DNA of 40,222 nt from Methylobacter sp. (GTDB lineage: Bacteria > Pseudomonadota > Gammaproteobacteria > Methylococcales > Methylomonadaceae), in assembly GCF_023227905.1 (NCBI RefSeq), contig NZ_JALOCF010000044.1:1-40222 (forward strand), in the 5' to 3' direction. The translations under genes were made by a program, and so were the position numbers. Below the pieces are notes generated by a model, which worked only from the letters and a program-made list of their open reading frames with translations, ran no database searches and had not been told where the DNA came from. Of the stretch, positions 13,401 to 21,196 are shown piece by piece. Positions within the stretch are counted from its first letter, which is position 1, and each line of letters begins with the position of its first letter.

Positions 13401-15199
13401 AGCTTCAAATCCTGCATGTAGGTAGAGCTGGTTTTATCAAGCTTAACATTCTCAAACAGCTTCTTTTTCTTTGCCAACTCCTCAAATTCAACTGTATTTT
13501 TATGTAGCCCTTTCACCATTGCTTCGAGCGCACCCACTAACTGATTGGTCCCGCCAATAGATGCGTTAAAGACATCATTGGATGATGCCGCCAATGCGTC
13601 CATGCTACTCTTGGCGTTATCGACCTCGTTGACATAATCCTGCATAGCCTGGCGGGATTCATCAAGCGCCTTTTTCTGCGCCTCAGCCGCCGTATTCTTG
13701 TCAAATTGCGCCAATACCGGCGCTTGTGCTGCGCCTTTTATGCCTTCGCCTTCCAGTTTTGTTTTATAATATTCACGCGCTGATAAAGTCAATTGGTTGT
13801 AGCGGTCAATTAACGTTTCCATTGCGTTTTTACTGTCTTCTTCGGTCTTTTTCTTGGCTTCCCAGGCAACATTCACATCATAAATGCGTAATGCCTGTTC
13901 GATCATTTCGTCAGTCAGCTTCCTTGCCGCTAGACGGGTTTTTTCGTATTCTCTTGGAGTTTGTGAGAGCTGTGCGTTTTTGTCCTGCAATGATTTCATT
14001 TCTGAGTCATAATTGCGCTGTAACTCTTCTCTTTCGCGTTGCGCTGCGCTGATAACATTTGACACATGACTGCTATGTGACCGTGATACACTGCCATGTC
14101 TGGATACCTTTTTCTTATTCTGCGTTTCTTCTAGTTCATCAAGCCATGTGTTAGTTTGGGCGATTGCCGCATTAGAATTTTTAGTTATTTCTACTAGCCT
14201 ATGCGCTTCGTCTTCTTTTTGTTTTTGTCTATTTAAAGAATCGACCCGGTTTTTTTCCACATTAACATCGTAGCCTAAAAAGTCACCGGCCATCTTGCCA
14301 AAGCTGCCCATGCTGTTGAATGTTGATATGCGAGCCTGAGCGTGGGCTATTTGCTCATCGAGTGCGCTGGACATATTACGCGACAAGGTATTCAAAAGTT
14401 CTGTAGCACCTGCCACAATACCGGCTAATATGCCCTCGCTTTTATCATTTAACAGCGTATCTTCGAAGTTATGCCAAGCGTCGGATAGGTTGCTTATTTT
14501 GCCGTTCAGCGTATCCATAGCAGCCGCATTGCTTCCGCTGGCTAGCTCTCCCATTTTTACAATCAACTTATCTATAACATCGCGTGTTATTTCGCCTTTT
14601 TGCGCCATGTCCTGTAATGCTGCGCCACTTTTCCCTGTGACTTCTGCCAGCAATTTCATAATTGGAACGCCGCGCTCGGTAAGCTGGTTCATTTCCTCTG
14701 CCTGTAGGCGGCCTTTTGAATACGCCTGCCCTAAAGCTAAAGTGATTCCTGTCAAAGTTTCTTGTGAGGCACCAAGCTTTGAGGCTTGGTTAGTGATGGC
14801 TTCCATAGTTTTGGCAGTTGGATTGATGCCAAAATTTTGCAACATTATGAATGTTTTGGTAAGTCCGCTGATTTCGTATGGAGTGTCTTTTGCAAACTTA
14901 CTGATAAACTGAAAGGTTCTTTGTGCTTCAGCTGCACTGCCTGACAGTGCTTTAAGCTGTGCGCGTAGGCTTTCCATTGCCCTGTTTGTATCGAGTATGT
15001 CCTTGGTGATTGTCGCAATAGTGATACCGGCAAACATTTTTTTTAATGTTTTGGCCATAGCTGCAAACTCCCTGCTGGCCTCTTTCGATGCTGCACCGGC
15101 GCTCTTGGTGCTGGCGGTTATCTTGTCGATCTCGTTAGCTGATTGCTTGCCGCCTGTCGTTTTGATCGTAATGCCAACATCAAGATTTTTGTCGCTCAT
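10475..15199 (-). CDS. Tail tape measure protein (1574 aa)
   Basis: The longest gene, in the position and with the composition of a tape measure. The N-terminus MSDKNLDVGITIKTTGGKQS leads into a tape-measure N-domain (TNRAMESLRAQLKALSGS, about residues 70-90, and EEMNQLTERGVPIMKLLAEV). Long coiled-coil stretches follow, a hydrophobic zone around residues 640-710 (MLVTIGIQAALAVL, MAGLVAGIVSSVGG), and a C-terminal GLDYVPFDGYVAKLHQGERV motif common to this class. Length predicts a tail of roughly 230-240 nm by the usual 1.5 angstrom per residue rule. The start codon overlaps the chaperone stop (TAATG). Confidence 0.92.
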   Translation of the reverse strand: MSDKNLDVGITIKTTGGKQSANEIDKITASTKSAGAASKEASREFAAMAKTLKKMFAGITIATITKDILDTNRAMESLRAQLKALSGSAAEAQRTFQFISKFAKDTPYEISGLTKTFIMLQNFGINPTAKTMEAITNQASKLGASQETLTGITLALGQAYSKGRLQAEEMNQLTERGVPIMKLLAEVTGKSGAALQDMAQKGEITRDVIDKLIVKMGELASGSNAAAMDTLNGKISNLSDAWHNFEDTLLNDKSEGILAGIVAGATELLNTLSRNMSSALDEQIAHAQARISTFNSMGSFGKMAGDFLGYDVNVEKNRVDSLNRQKQKEDEAHRLVEITKNSNAAIAQTNTWLDELEETQNKKKVSRHGSVSRSHSSHVSNVISAAQREREELQRNYDSEMKSLQDKNAQLSQTPREYEKTRLAARKLTDEMIEQALRIYDVNVAWEAKKKTEEDSKNAMETLIDRYNQLTLSAREYYKTKLEGEGIKGAAQAPVLAQFDKNTAAEAQKKALDESRQAMQDYVNEVDNAKSSMDALAASSNDVFNASIGGTNQLVGALEAMVKGLHKNTVEFEELAKKKKLFENVKLDKTSSTYMQDLKLQNDARKKYEVDYQNLQNDTINQYIGGVQTMAGAAASMFADNEAAQIASQSIMLVTIGIQAALAVLTQGGGDPYTAWARIAAMAGLVAGIVSSVGGSSSGSISIPPNPPNSADTGTVLGDKTAQSESVNNVTDLLKSIHAAEYAELRGINKGVAALSGGILNAVTKTFQTGAITGTEAPHLGMSKYKLVSGGLATGQVNIADLLTGTADIAGQMYTTEQHQTGSKKKPKFSFKDYFTPMESDVVESLKGMFSGIGQTMSEVSGKLGLDIGKDLSEKLNDAIIPALKIDIIGLSGEEAIKKVNAVISTAMDDVATQVFGDIVGQYQQLGEGMLETAIRIVSEVAVVRDALNQSGMTMAGNAIELSDALVQAAGGLEEFQQQFEGFYDKFYTGLEKQNRLQTRLNETFAEVYMLLPRTREEYRKNMESLNLNNSLDRERYSLMLQLSSAADQYYTSIESGNNDIKNSQSARYEQEIQWLRLSGDEIAAVALERKREYEAMEESLVPMQKIIDKYGDLVGELTNSYNTAADLLTSTFTKFFNLAKSLVQFRDALKVGDLSTGSPESKYKENKASFESMRDIIKAGPGKTDASELRYQNALVGLQGASEKFLSSSKDYNASTKNYAKDFNDVMKTLTSGANKSLDIASDAEKQLNKLNEMVSGLAKINLSIINLDGSIGKLDGSIKLVKGSTDKAPSATDALRESINSKNGLKGATDSVKDKVKELNTNGGIKGAMGKVGDAVAGLTAAMIEMNGLQKERDRLAKVARDATKKAEADRLAAQKALDDKMLSNKQSVYGAVVGKSDLNAMTWLAKNNGVDEATAATYGKSWSDWAKAMIGTFDPGKSLDQYQQLSVLTDDFRGYLAAQAKGQPYAHDGSYYAAEFKKINGSHKDGLDYVPFDGYVAKLHQGERVQTANEARDSDRKANEATQKLLQQVLEELQNANKQRGAVAKETLEKTDKVIANAQAQTRAIKRIQIS

Positions 15200-15549
15200 T
15201 ATTTTTTACTCCGTTGCTTGCCGCGCTCTTGTGTGACCGTGTTCGTGAACAGCATAATGCCTCTGAAAATATCAGGGGTGATTTCTGTCTGTAGATAGTC
15301 CCAGATTATCTTTGCAGCCTGGACATCCAAGCCTATCAGGTCGCCCATGCCTGTGTATTTCCAAGCGCTGCCTTCTAATACAAAAAATGCCTCTAAGACA
15401 GGCATATTTTCCTTAAAAACTTCAAAGTCATGAGACTCATGTTCTTCAATCTCGGGAAGCATTAACCCTAATAACGCGGCATCTTCATATAGTTGCCCAC
15501 TATCGGCCTGCGCTGATAACGAGCAATAATATTCAGCCGCTTCAATTAG
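15199..15549 (-). CDS. Tail assembly chaperone, -1 frame extension (G-T type)
   Basis: From the slippery site at 15549-15555 the -1 frame reads LIEAAEYYCSLSAQADSG... without a stop to 15199, passing the internal ATG 15462 (MLPEIEEHESHDF). With a -1 shift the ribosome makes a fused 115-residue N-part plus this 116-residue part, analogous to lambda gpG-T. The T-part recruits tail tube subunits to the gpG-coated tape measure. The stop overlaps the tape measure start by one base. Confidence 0.85.
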   Translation of the reverse strand, partial: LIEAAEYYCSLSAQADSGQLYEDAALLGLMLPEIEEHESHDFEVFKENMPVLEAFFVLEGSAWKYTGMGDLIGLDVQAAKIIWDYLQTEITPDIFRGIMLFTNTVTQERGKQRSKK

Positions 15550-15893
15550 TTTTTTCTTTTTATTTCCTTTCCAGCAATTGAGGCGAAAAAGCCTTTTACC
15601 AGTGCCCCACGCACAAAAGGAACTGACAATACTAAATCTTTATTGTCTGCGTTATACGCTAAGCTATTGCCGTTTTCGTCTTTAAATGCCTCATCATCCC
15701 ACCCGATTAGTACATCGCTCAATATGTCAGCGTCTTGCTCTGCCTCATCTTTGATAATCTCGTCAATCCTAGACTGACTCAACATTTTAAATTTAACACG
15801 TACCTTTTGATCGTTAAATCCGCCGCCGTCAACTGGCTCCGATATAGTAATCGGCCATGTATAACTTTTGTCTTTTTTTATAATAAACGCCAT
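15546..15893 (-). CDS. Tail assembly chaperone (gpG-like, 115 aa)
   Basis: Located between the tail tube gene and the tape measure, the conserved place for chaperones. MAFIIKKDKSYTWPITISEP..., with a middle helical part (SRIDEIIKDEAEQDADILSD) and a C-terminal FASIAGKEIKRKN. The last codons AGA AAA AAC TAA contain the classical slippery heptamer A AAA AAC (15549-15555), giving a minority -1 product. The unshifted product binds the tape measure during assembly. Confidence 0.8.
   Translation of the reverse strand: MAFIIKKDKSYTWPITISEPVDGGGFNDQKVRVKFKMLSQSRIDEIIKDEAEQDADILSDVLIGWDDEAFKDENGNSLAYNADNKDLVLSVPFVRGALVKGFFASIAGKEIKRKN
15549..15555 (-). promoter_or_regulatory. Programmed -1 frameshift slippery site A AAA AAC
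   Basis: On the - strand, 0-frame codons are AGA AAA AAC TAA; slipping back one base yields AAA AAA CTA ATT GAA, which is open into the downstream frame. The heptamer, its phasing, the immediate 0-frame stop and the gene position are all exactly as in tail chaperone recoding sites. Confidence 0.85.
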
Positions 15894-15973
15894 GTTTTTT
15901 CCATTAATGAGTTACGTTTTAAAAATGCCGCTATCGTTAAATAGCGGCATTAATAATGGTTGAGCTTAGTTTG

Positions 15974-16291
15974 TTAGCCGTTTACAGCGTCAACTTCAGA
16001 AGTCAACTCTGTATTAGCCGCAACAGACGCAAGGATGTCGTCTTTCAATTCCTGAGCTGCTACTAACAGCTGATCTGCACCTGTCAAATCGCCTTGAGCT
16101 ATCAATTTACGTACTTCAACAATCAACAAGTCGAAAGAAGCACGTGCCGCTGTTTGGGCGTCTTTTATTTCAGTTAATTCTGCTTTTACGCGATCTAAAA
16201 ATTCTGACATTGTGGTTTCCAATTTTGTAAGTTTAGTGAAAATCTTATTTAACGTTTTATCGTTAAAGAAGACATTGATATTAATATCCAT
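15974..16291 (-). CDS. Coiled-coil virion-associated protein (105 aa; possible start at 16210)
   Basis: Between tail tube and chaperone genes. MDININVFFNDKTLNKIFTK... then MSEFLDRVKAELTEIKDAQT (internal ATG 16210 with GGA upstream) and a C-terminal AAQELKDDILASVAANTELT. The architecture (short beta N-part, heptad helix, ADxL...AVxANT ending) resembles small coiled-coil proteins encoded near tail tube genes in many siphoviruses. The longer start matches that family layout; the shorter has the better ribosome-binding site. Role unknown. Confidence 0.6.
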   Translation of the reverse strand: MDININVFFNDKTLNKIFTKLTKLETTMSEFLDRVKAELTEIKDAQTAARASFDLLIVEVRKLIAQGDLTGADQLLVAAQELKDDILASVAANTELTSEVDAVNG

Positions 16292-16365
16292 AAGCCAATA
16301 ATCTCTTATGCGTGGTCGCCCGATTTTTTAGTGAGTATCGGGCGTAAAACTCAGTTTATTTGGCG

Positions 16366-17541
16366 TTATTCAACGCAAATTCTAATGTCGTCATTTCCTG
16401 CCGAGGCATACGGAATAAACATCAGACTGAAGTCCATCATCGCTACGCCATCAGAGTCAGAATATTTTGGATCTGCAAGCTGTGCATTTTGTGCTACAAA
16501 ACTTACAATGTTACCGGCTGTCTGTCCGTGCTTAACTACAAACGGGCCTGTAGTGGCGTCTTTGGCGACCGTCCACCAATCTTTAGTTGCAACAAGCGTA
16601 GCCTCAATAGAGACATTACCTGCTGGCTTCCGGTCGGTAATCAGAACCGATTCGGCGCCAACTAATTGACGGTAAATAACAGAGTTTGCAATATCAAAAT
16701 TGATGGTCTGCAAGACGGCGCCGCTATAGCCTAACAGGTTAATGTCGGTAGTATTGGCAGTCGAAACGGTAACAGGAGCTTGCCACCCGGTAAAATCTGC
16801 TGACGGCAATGTAGCATCAGCAATAGTCCCCAATAAGCCGGTAAATTTCCATTTCATTTTAGGTATGCCTTTTGCTGATAGATCGAACGCGACAGACCCG
16901 CGAGCACCCTTGATTGAATGACGTACGCCATCAACATTAAAATAGATGGTAGCTGATGAGCTTGCTGTAGCTGTGCCAAAGTCACTATTAGGTTGATACA
17001 TGGCATTTGCGCCAATACTATAAGCACTGGTTGCGCCCATAGCTCCTGCCAGTGTCTTGCCGATGGTAGCAACTTTAGTCGATCCCACATAGCCGATTAT
17101 TTTGGCCACCGTGCCAGATTGAGCGCCGCCCGTGATAGTGAGCGTCATGCCGGTGTAAAAATCATCTACCGCTGAAGCGCCGGCCGCAAGGGTGATGGTC
17201 GTTGTCGTCCCTGCTGTGGCGGTTCCTGTTACCGGCGCGGCTAGCAATGTTTGTGTAAAGTTACAGGCTCTTAATAGCGCCCCCCATTCTGGCGCGCTTC
17301 CTGCTGTCCCCGCACCGGCTATTTCAGTATCAAAGGTCAGCGAGCAAAAATTCTCGACCCGGATTGATCCAGAACTACCAAAGTACGGACGGATAAAATC
17401 ACGCTCAACAGATGAACCGTCTAAAGGAGTCAGTTCTAATGCGCTGCATAACACCGCGTCGGCGGCGACAGGTGATGAATCAGTTCCGTAGGTAGTTTCT
17501 AGTTTAACGAGGATGACTCGTTTTCTTTGTGCTAATGCCAT
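16366..17541 (-). CDS. Major tail tube protein (391 aa) with Ig-like insertion
   Basis: MALAQRKRVILVKLETTYGT... is typical of siphoviral tube subunits (KxETTYGT near the N-terminus), and the C-terminal half (VSIEATLVATKDWWTVAKD, FVAQNAQLADPKYSDSDGV) fits the same fold. Residues about 105-170 (TATAGTTTTITLAAGASAVD...SGTVAKIIGYVG) look like an inserted beta-sandwich domain that would decorate the tail surface. No sheath gene neighbours it, so the tail is non-contractile. Good context: gp37-like terminator upstream, chaperones downstream. Confidence 0.82.
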   Translation of the reverse strand: MALAQRKRVILVKLETTYGTDSSPVAADAVLCSALELTPLDGSSVERDFIRPYFGSSGSIRVENFCSLTFDTEIAGAGTAGSAPEWGALLRACNFTQTLLAAPVTGTATAGTTTTITLAAGASAVDDFYTGMTLTITGGAQSGTVAKIIGYVGSTKVATIGKTLAGAMGATSAYSIGANAMYQPNSDFGTATASSSATIYFNVDGVRHSIKGARGSVAFDLSAKGIPKMKWKFTGLLGTIADATLPSADFTGWQAPVTVSTANTTDINLLGYSGAVLQTINFDIANSVIYRQLVGAESVLITDRKPAGNVSIEATLVATKDWWTVAKDATTGPFVVKHGQTAGNIVSFVAQNAQLADPKYSDSDGVAMMDFSLMFIPYASAGNDDIRICVE

Positions 17542-17543
17542 TG

Positions 17544-17702
17544 TTAGGCCTCATTAGGTGTAATTTTTGGAATCGACTTGGCTGGCTTTTGTTCTGCCTT
17601 TGCCGCTTGTTCTGCTAAATATTGCTCTTCCGGTATGGCAAGGCCATTTTCGGGGTCTATCACAAAGGCCGTACCCGGTTTATATTCTGTTTGTTCTGAC
17701 AT
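17544..17702 (-). CDS. Small virion assembly protein (52 aa; Mu gp38/DUF2635-like)
   Basis: Start at ATG 17702 (MSEQTEYKPGTAFVIDPENG...), with AGGA upstream; the longer frame from 17777 overlaps the gp37-like gene and is unlikely. Composition and place, between the Mu gp37-like gene and the tube/sheath position, match the small DUF2635-type gp38 of Mu-like phages, though similarity is by pattern (PGxxFxxDPxxGxxIPEE) only. Confidence 0.55.
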   Translation of the reverse strand: MSEQTEYKPGTAFVIDPENGLAIPEEQYLAEQAAKAEQKPAKSIPKITPNEA

Positions 17703-17715
17703 AATTTTTTCCTGG

Positions 17716-18138
17716 TTAAGTGCTGCGGATAGTTCTATCAGATTTGTAAACTTCGCGCCAAAAGTGTAAACCGTCACGCATTAATACTAGATCGCCGCCA
17801 GCATATTCAAGCGGTGAAAAATCTTGTGACGGCTCATAGCCAAGCAATTGCGTCTCTATTAAATCGCATAGTTGCTCGCTTTCGTCGGCATTAATGCCGC
17901 CTCGTGCGTCTCTGACATTGCGAGTTACGACAATAAGCCCAATGTATTCGGTTTTTTGCTGCACGACCTTGTTAAGCATCGCATTGGGCTTGACTGTGGC
18001 TTTCTCTCGGTAGATATAACATCCTGGTGGTGTCACCGCCGACGCAAGCAGCGTGCGCAAATCTGAAGCGCCTGATATATCCCGAAAATCAGTAATCGTG
18101 TTTTTTATCCGGTCTTCTACCAAGCTTCTAAGTGTCAT
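17716..18138 (-). CDS. Mu gp37-like tail terminator/adaptor (DUF1834 type)
   Basis: 140 residues, the family size. MTLRSLVEDRIKNTITDFRD..., SAVTPPGCYIYREKATVKPN and QKTEYIGLIVVTRNVRDARG followed by LCDLIETQLLGYEPSQDFSPLEY resemble the Mu gp37 family (tail terminator or head-tail adaptor). It follows neck genes and precedes the tube gene, as in Mu and B3/D3112-type phages. It probably caps the tail tube at the head-proximal end. Confidence 0.72.
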   Translation of the reverse strand: MTLRSLVEDRIKNTITDFRDISGASDLRTLLASAVTPPGCYIYREKATVKPNAMLNKVVQQKTEYIGLIVVTRNVRDARGGINADESEQLCDLIETQLLGYEPSQDFSPLEYAGGDLVLMRDGLHFWREVYKSDRTIRST

Positions 18139-18211
18139 GATTCATTATTTATGGCTTAATAGCAGTGTAGCAATGAGGCTGCATGGTGTGATTATGTATT
18201 GGTTCGTAATG

Positions 18212-18520
18212 TTATGAGAGCGCTTTAACTGGCAAATGAGCGCCAAGCGCTATCACACGACCTGATGATAGAGTGGCATCGCATCGCACCAAATAGACCG
18301 CTTGATCTACGCCGCTTTTGACTCGCTGAAAAACCTGACCGGCAATGATCGAAGCCACGCCATCTAGCATAGCCGCTGCACTCGCATCGGTGCCGGATTT
18401 AACGGCTACGGATAGGCTCACCGTTGTAATTGTTTCGCCGGTTGCCATCGCGTCGGCAAAAGTAAACGTTAGCCCAAGCTTTTCAACAGGGTCTTTGTCT
18501 GGCCATCTTTTTAACGTCAT
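18212..18520 (-). CDS. Small virion protein, probably neck or fibre accessory (102 aa)
   Basis: MTLKRWPDKDPVEKLGLTFT... with a beta-rich pattern (TVSLSVAVKSGTDASAAAML ... VYLVRCDATLSSGRVIALGA) matching small phage proteins that carry an Ig-like fold and lie next to fibre genes. Its start overlaps the fibre gene's stop (ATGA). I recognise the pattern KDPxExLxxxFxFA but no named function. Confidence 0.6.
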   Translation of the reverse strand: MTLKRWPDKDPVEKLGLTFTFADAMATGETITTVSLSVAVKSGTDASAAAMLDGVASIIAGQVFQRVKSGVDQAVYLVRCDATLSSGRVIALGAHLPVKALS

Positions 18521-20196
18521 GCTCTGACCTCATAATTTCTTAATATTGCGATTACTTCAAATCGGGTATCATAAATCGCGCTAGTGTCTAAATCAGTAGA
18601 CAGGGCGGCTGTTGCCATAGCCTGTGAGACGCTTGCGCCGTCCATTGTAAGCGTCATTTTAATGTCGCCGCCAGCTAACACTTGAGCTAAAGCGTTACCT
18701 GATAAATCAGTTTCAAGACTAACGGTAAGATCACCAGCGGCATTTGTAATAGCCGCCGATGCACCGCTGATAGGCATAATTGCGGTTATGTTTCCTGTTC
18801 CTGAAACGCTGGCAGTGGCCGCGCCGGATATAGGCACATCAATAAATAACTGCCCGGTTGCGCTTGCCGTGCTTTGACTGGCACCTGCTAACGCCCCACC
18901 TGCCAAGCTGGTTAAATCGCCTGCCGCTATTGAACCTGATATAGACGCGCCTGATAATGGCTGATCCATTACCATGCCAGCACTAGCTAATGCGCTTGAT
19001 AACGACGCGCCTGATAGCGTCATGGTCATAGTGATAGCGCCGGATGCAACGGCTTGTGCAATTGCTGCGCCTGATAATCCTGCGCCACCGTCTAAGCTAC
19101 CTGATGCTGATGATTGCGCGGCTCCTGATCCTGATAATGCTTGCTCCATCAACAACTGACCAACACCAACAGAGCTTGCAATGGCATCGCCAGCAATAAT
19201 CATATTTAGCGTTAATTGACCGCCTGCAATTGTGCTTGATGCGGAAGCGCCTGACAATGATAGTATGCTTGTTATTGCGCCTGTTGCTACGCTCGCCGCT
19301 TGCGCGCTACCAGCCAAATCAATGGAGCTGTTTAAGCCACCCGTCGCTATAGTCGATGATACAGAGGCGCCAGCTATCGCTATTTGGCTGGTAATTGTCC
19401 CGCTGGCGCTGGCTGTTGATACAGACGCACTAGATAAATCTACTTCCGATGCGCCTTGAAAATATAAATTATTTTGATGTGTTGATAGTAACTGCCAAGG
19501 ATTGTCTTTTAACTGATTTACATACTGAGACTTATCTAAACCAAAAAAGGCTGCATAAGCTATTTGACCGTTAAAGCCAGCCGAAGCATATGATCCTGGC
19601 ATACCTAATCTTAGTGCCGTCCCTGTGGCTTGTTGTGCGCTAGACGCAGAACCCGTGCCAACTAAGACACCATCGACATACAATTTCGCTGTAAAATTTG
19701 AGCCGCCTGAAAATACAGCGAGTATGTCATGCCATCCCAAAGATGATGATCCGCCCGATATTTGCGACCCTATTGTATAATCTGACTTAAAACCCACTAG
19801 CGTGAATGTTCCAGATGCTAATGAAGCTAGATAAAACGACAGGTTATCTGCAGATGTATTATGATCTCCAATAATAGTCTGATCAGTTAGAGTTGTGACT
19901 TTAACTTTACATGCTATCGACCACGGTTTAGTCTGGTCAAGGATCGACTGGATGCCGGAGGCCGCACCTATATCAATAGGTGATGATGTTTCGTTGCAGT
20001 CATAACTATAACCGTATTCGTCAACCGCTAAACTTGCACTACCAGTGTATGTGACAAACTTATTTAGTACGGATGTATACTGTGTTGCTGGATTGACAAA
20101 CGCAACTAAGCCATCAGAGATAGGGCTATCACTGATACGCAGTAGTGATTGTGGCTGCTGTGTTAATATCCGTTTTGGAGGGACATAGATAGTCAC
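18517..20196 (-). CDS. LamG-like domain plus 21-residue repeat fibre protein (559 aa)
   Basis: Residues about 30-230 form a concanavalin/LamG-like beta sandwich (PWSIACKVKVTTLTDQTIIG, FTAKLYVDGVLVGTGSASSA, LRLGMPGS), a glycan-binding fold common in phage fibres. Residues about 255-530 are roughly 13 imperfect repeats of about 21 residues, GASxSxxxAxGxLxxxxxLS, an alternating Ala/Ser/Gly and hydrophobic pattern that could form a beta-solenoid or fibrous shaft. A short C-terminal tail, DTRFEVIAILRNYEVRA, follows. Likely an adhesion protein or head/neck fibre. Unusual place: between neck genes, not at the tail tip. Confidence 0.72.
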   Translation of the reverse strand: MTIYVPPKRILTQQPQSLLRISDSPISDGLVAFVNPATQYTSVLNKFVTYTGSASLAVDEYGYSYDCNETSSPIDIGAASGIQSILDQTKPWSIACKVKVTTLTDQTIIGDHNTSADNLSFYLASLASGTFTLVGFKSDYTIGSQISGGSSSLGWHDILAVFSGGSNFTAKLYVDGVLVGTGSASSAQQATGTALRLGMPGSYASAGFNGQIAYAAFFGLDKSQYVNQLKDNPWQLLSTHQNNLYFQGASEVDLSSASVSTASASGTITSQIAIAGASVSSTIATGGLNSSIDLAGSAQAASVATGAITSILSLSGASASSTIAGGQLTLNMIIAGDAIASSVGVGQLLMEQALSGSGAAQSSASGSLDGGAGLSGAAIAQAVASGAITMTMTLSGASLSSALASAGMVMDQPLSGASISGSIAAGDLTSLAGGALAGASQSTASATGQLFIDVPISGAATASVSGTGNITAIMPISGASAAITNAAGDLTVSLETDLSGNALAQVLAGGDIKMTLTMDGASVSQAMATAALSTDLDTSAIYDTRFEVIAILRNYEVRA

Positions 20197-20199
20197 AAC

Positions 20200-20583
20200 T
20201 TATCCCATTGATGTTATTTCAGATGCATACGCCTCAACAGTACAGCTATTTGTCGTGTTACCGGTAAACTCAACCTCTACACTCATAATCTCAGGGCCAA
20301 ACGTATAACTCCATTCGCCTACTGTACCTGATACAACACCGTTTCCAACTCGATATACAGTTTTCCAGTCTGTACCGGCTGAACCGGCGGCTGGCATTGT
20401 GGCGTTGTGAGATATAAGTATCCGCGCTTCGCATTGTGCGCCTAGTGTCCCTCCATTAGTTATTTTCATGGTAATGATGCCACCTAGTGCAGTCTGCAAA
20501 TCGAGCCTGCCTCTGGTTGTGGAACTGGCGCTATTTGTGGCAGAGGCAACAATTGTTCGGGCATTTTTTACCGCGGTAGCCAT
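20200..20583 (-). CDS. Small beta-rich structural protein (127 aa)
   Basis: MATAVKNARTIVASATNSAS..., with RGRLDLQTALGGIITMKITN and EVEFTGNTTNSCTVEAYASE, a compact beta-sandwich pattern seen in phage proteins that accompany LamG/repeat fibres. It directly precedes the fibre gene (gap of three bases). Probably a fibre connector or decoration; not further assignable. Confidence 0.6.
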   Translation of the reverse strand: MATAVKNARTIVASATNSASSTTRGRLDLQTALGGIITMKITNGGTLGAQCEARILISHNATMPAAGSAGTDWKTVYRVGNGVVSGTVGEWSYTFGPEIMSVEVEFTGNTTNSCTVEAYASEITSMG

Positions 20584-20585
20584 AA

Positions 20586-21059
20586 CTATCTCCTGGTTCC
20601 GTCGTCATTATAAATCGATGTTGCCAAATCTTGCAGAGATACAACTATACTTAACTGTTCTGCGCGAGACACTAGATTTTTGCCTAAGCTTAAAATAGTT
20701 AACTTATGGGTTTCGGTAAAATCTGGAATCAATGTTTCGGCCACCAACGCATCCAGCACTTGGACAACCCGCCCATAAATCAACTCATTAAACAAGTCGA
20801 ATCCGGAGTCCTTGAAATCTTCCAACGCTAAATTAAACTCTTTGGCAGATATAGCGCTTGATTCTAATATCGCCAGCCTTAGCCCGACTAATGATATGTA
20901 TTGCTTTATATCATGTACCCGCAGATTGCCAAATACCTCTATATCTTTACGATCAAAGATAGCCTTAATTGCCATCAAATCAGTCGACTGTTCAGCTAAC
21001 AATACCGTAAATTCTGACGCCAGCGGCCCCTCTATTAATTCGTCAGTTAAATCAATCAT
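20586..21059 (-). CDS. Hypothetical helical protein (157 aa)
   Basis: MIDLTDELIEGPLASEFTVL... is mainly alpha-helical and acidic, with FGNLRVHDIKQYISLVGLRL and FDLFNELIYGRVVQVLDALV. It overlaps the lipoprotein gene by eight bases and is followed two bases later by the structural gene, so it is translated with the fibre group. It might be a fibre assembly chaperone, by analogy of position only. Confidence 0.55.
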   Translation of the reverse strand: MIDLTDELIEGPLASEFTVLLAEQSTDLMAIKAIFDRKDIEVFGNLRVHDIKQYISLVGLRLAILESSAISAKEFNLALEDFKDSGFDLFNELIYGRVVQVLDALVAETLIPDFTETHKLTILSLGKNLVSRAEQLSIVVSLQDLATSIYNDDGTRR

Positions 21060-21192
21060 GAGTAACGCCTGTTTTAAACAATATGGCAGTTCCGCTCAAA
21101 GGTATTACTTTAGATGCTTTTAGTTCCACAATATCAGGAGCCATAGCGCAACCTGCCAGCCAGATTAACATAATAAATAATAGCTTTCTCAT
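21052..21192 (-). CDS. Small lipoprotein (46 aa)
   Basis: MRKLLFIMLIWLAGCAMAPD: a short positive n-region, hydrophobic core and lipobox LAGC, then about 31 mature residues. ATG 21192 lies four bases after the stop of the exported protein gene, and its end overlaps the next gene by eight bases, so it is embedded in the late operon. Phage lipoproteins serve as outer spanins or as receptor-masking/exclusion factors (for example T5 Llp). Here the partner is probably the adjacent secreted protein, not the distant endolysin; inference. Confidence 0.62.
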   Translation of the reverse strand: MRKLLFIMLIWLAGCAMAPDIVELKASKVIPLSGTAILFKTGVTHD

Positions 21193-21196
21193 TATA

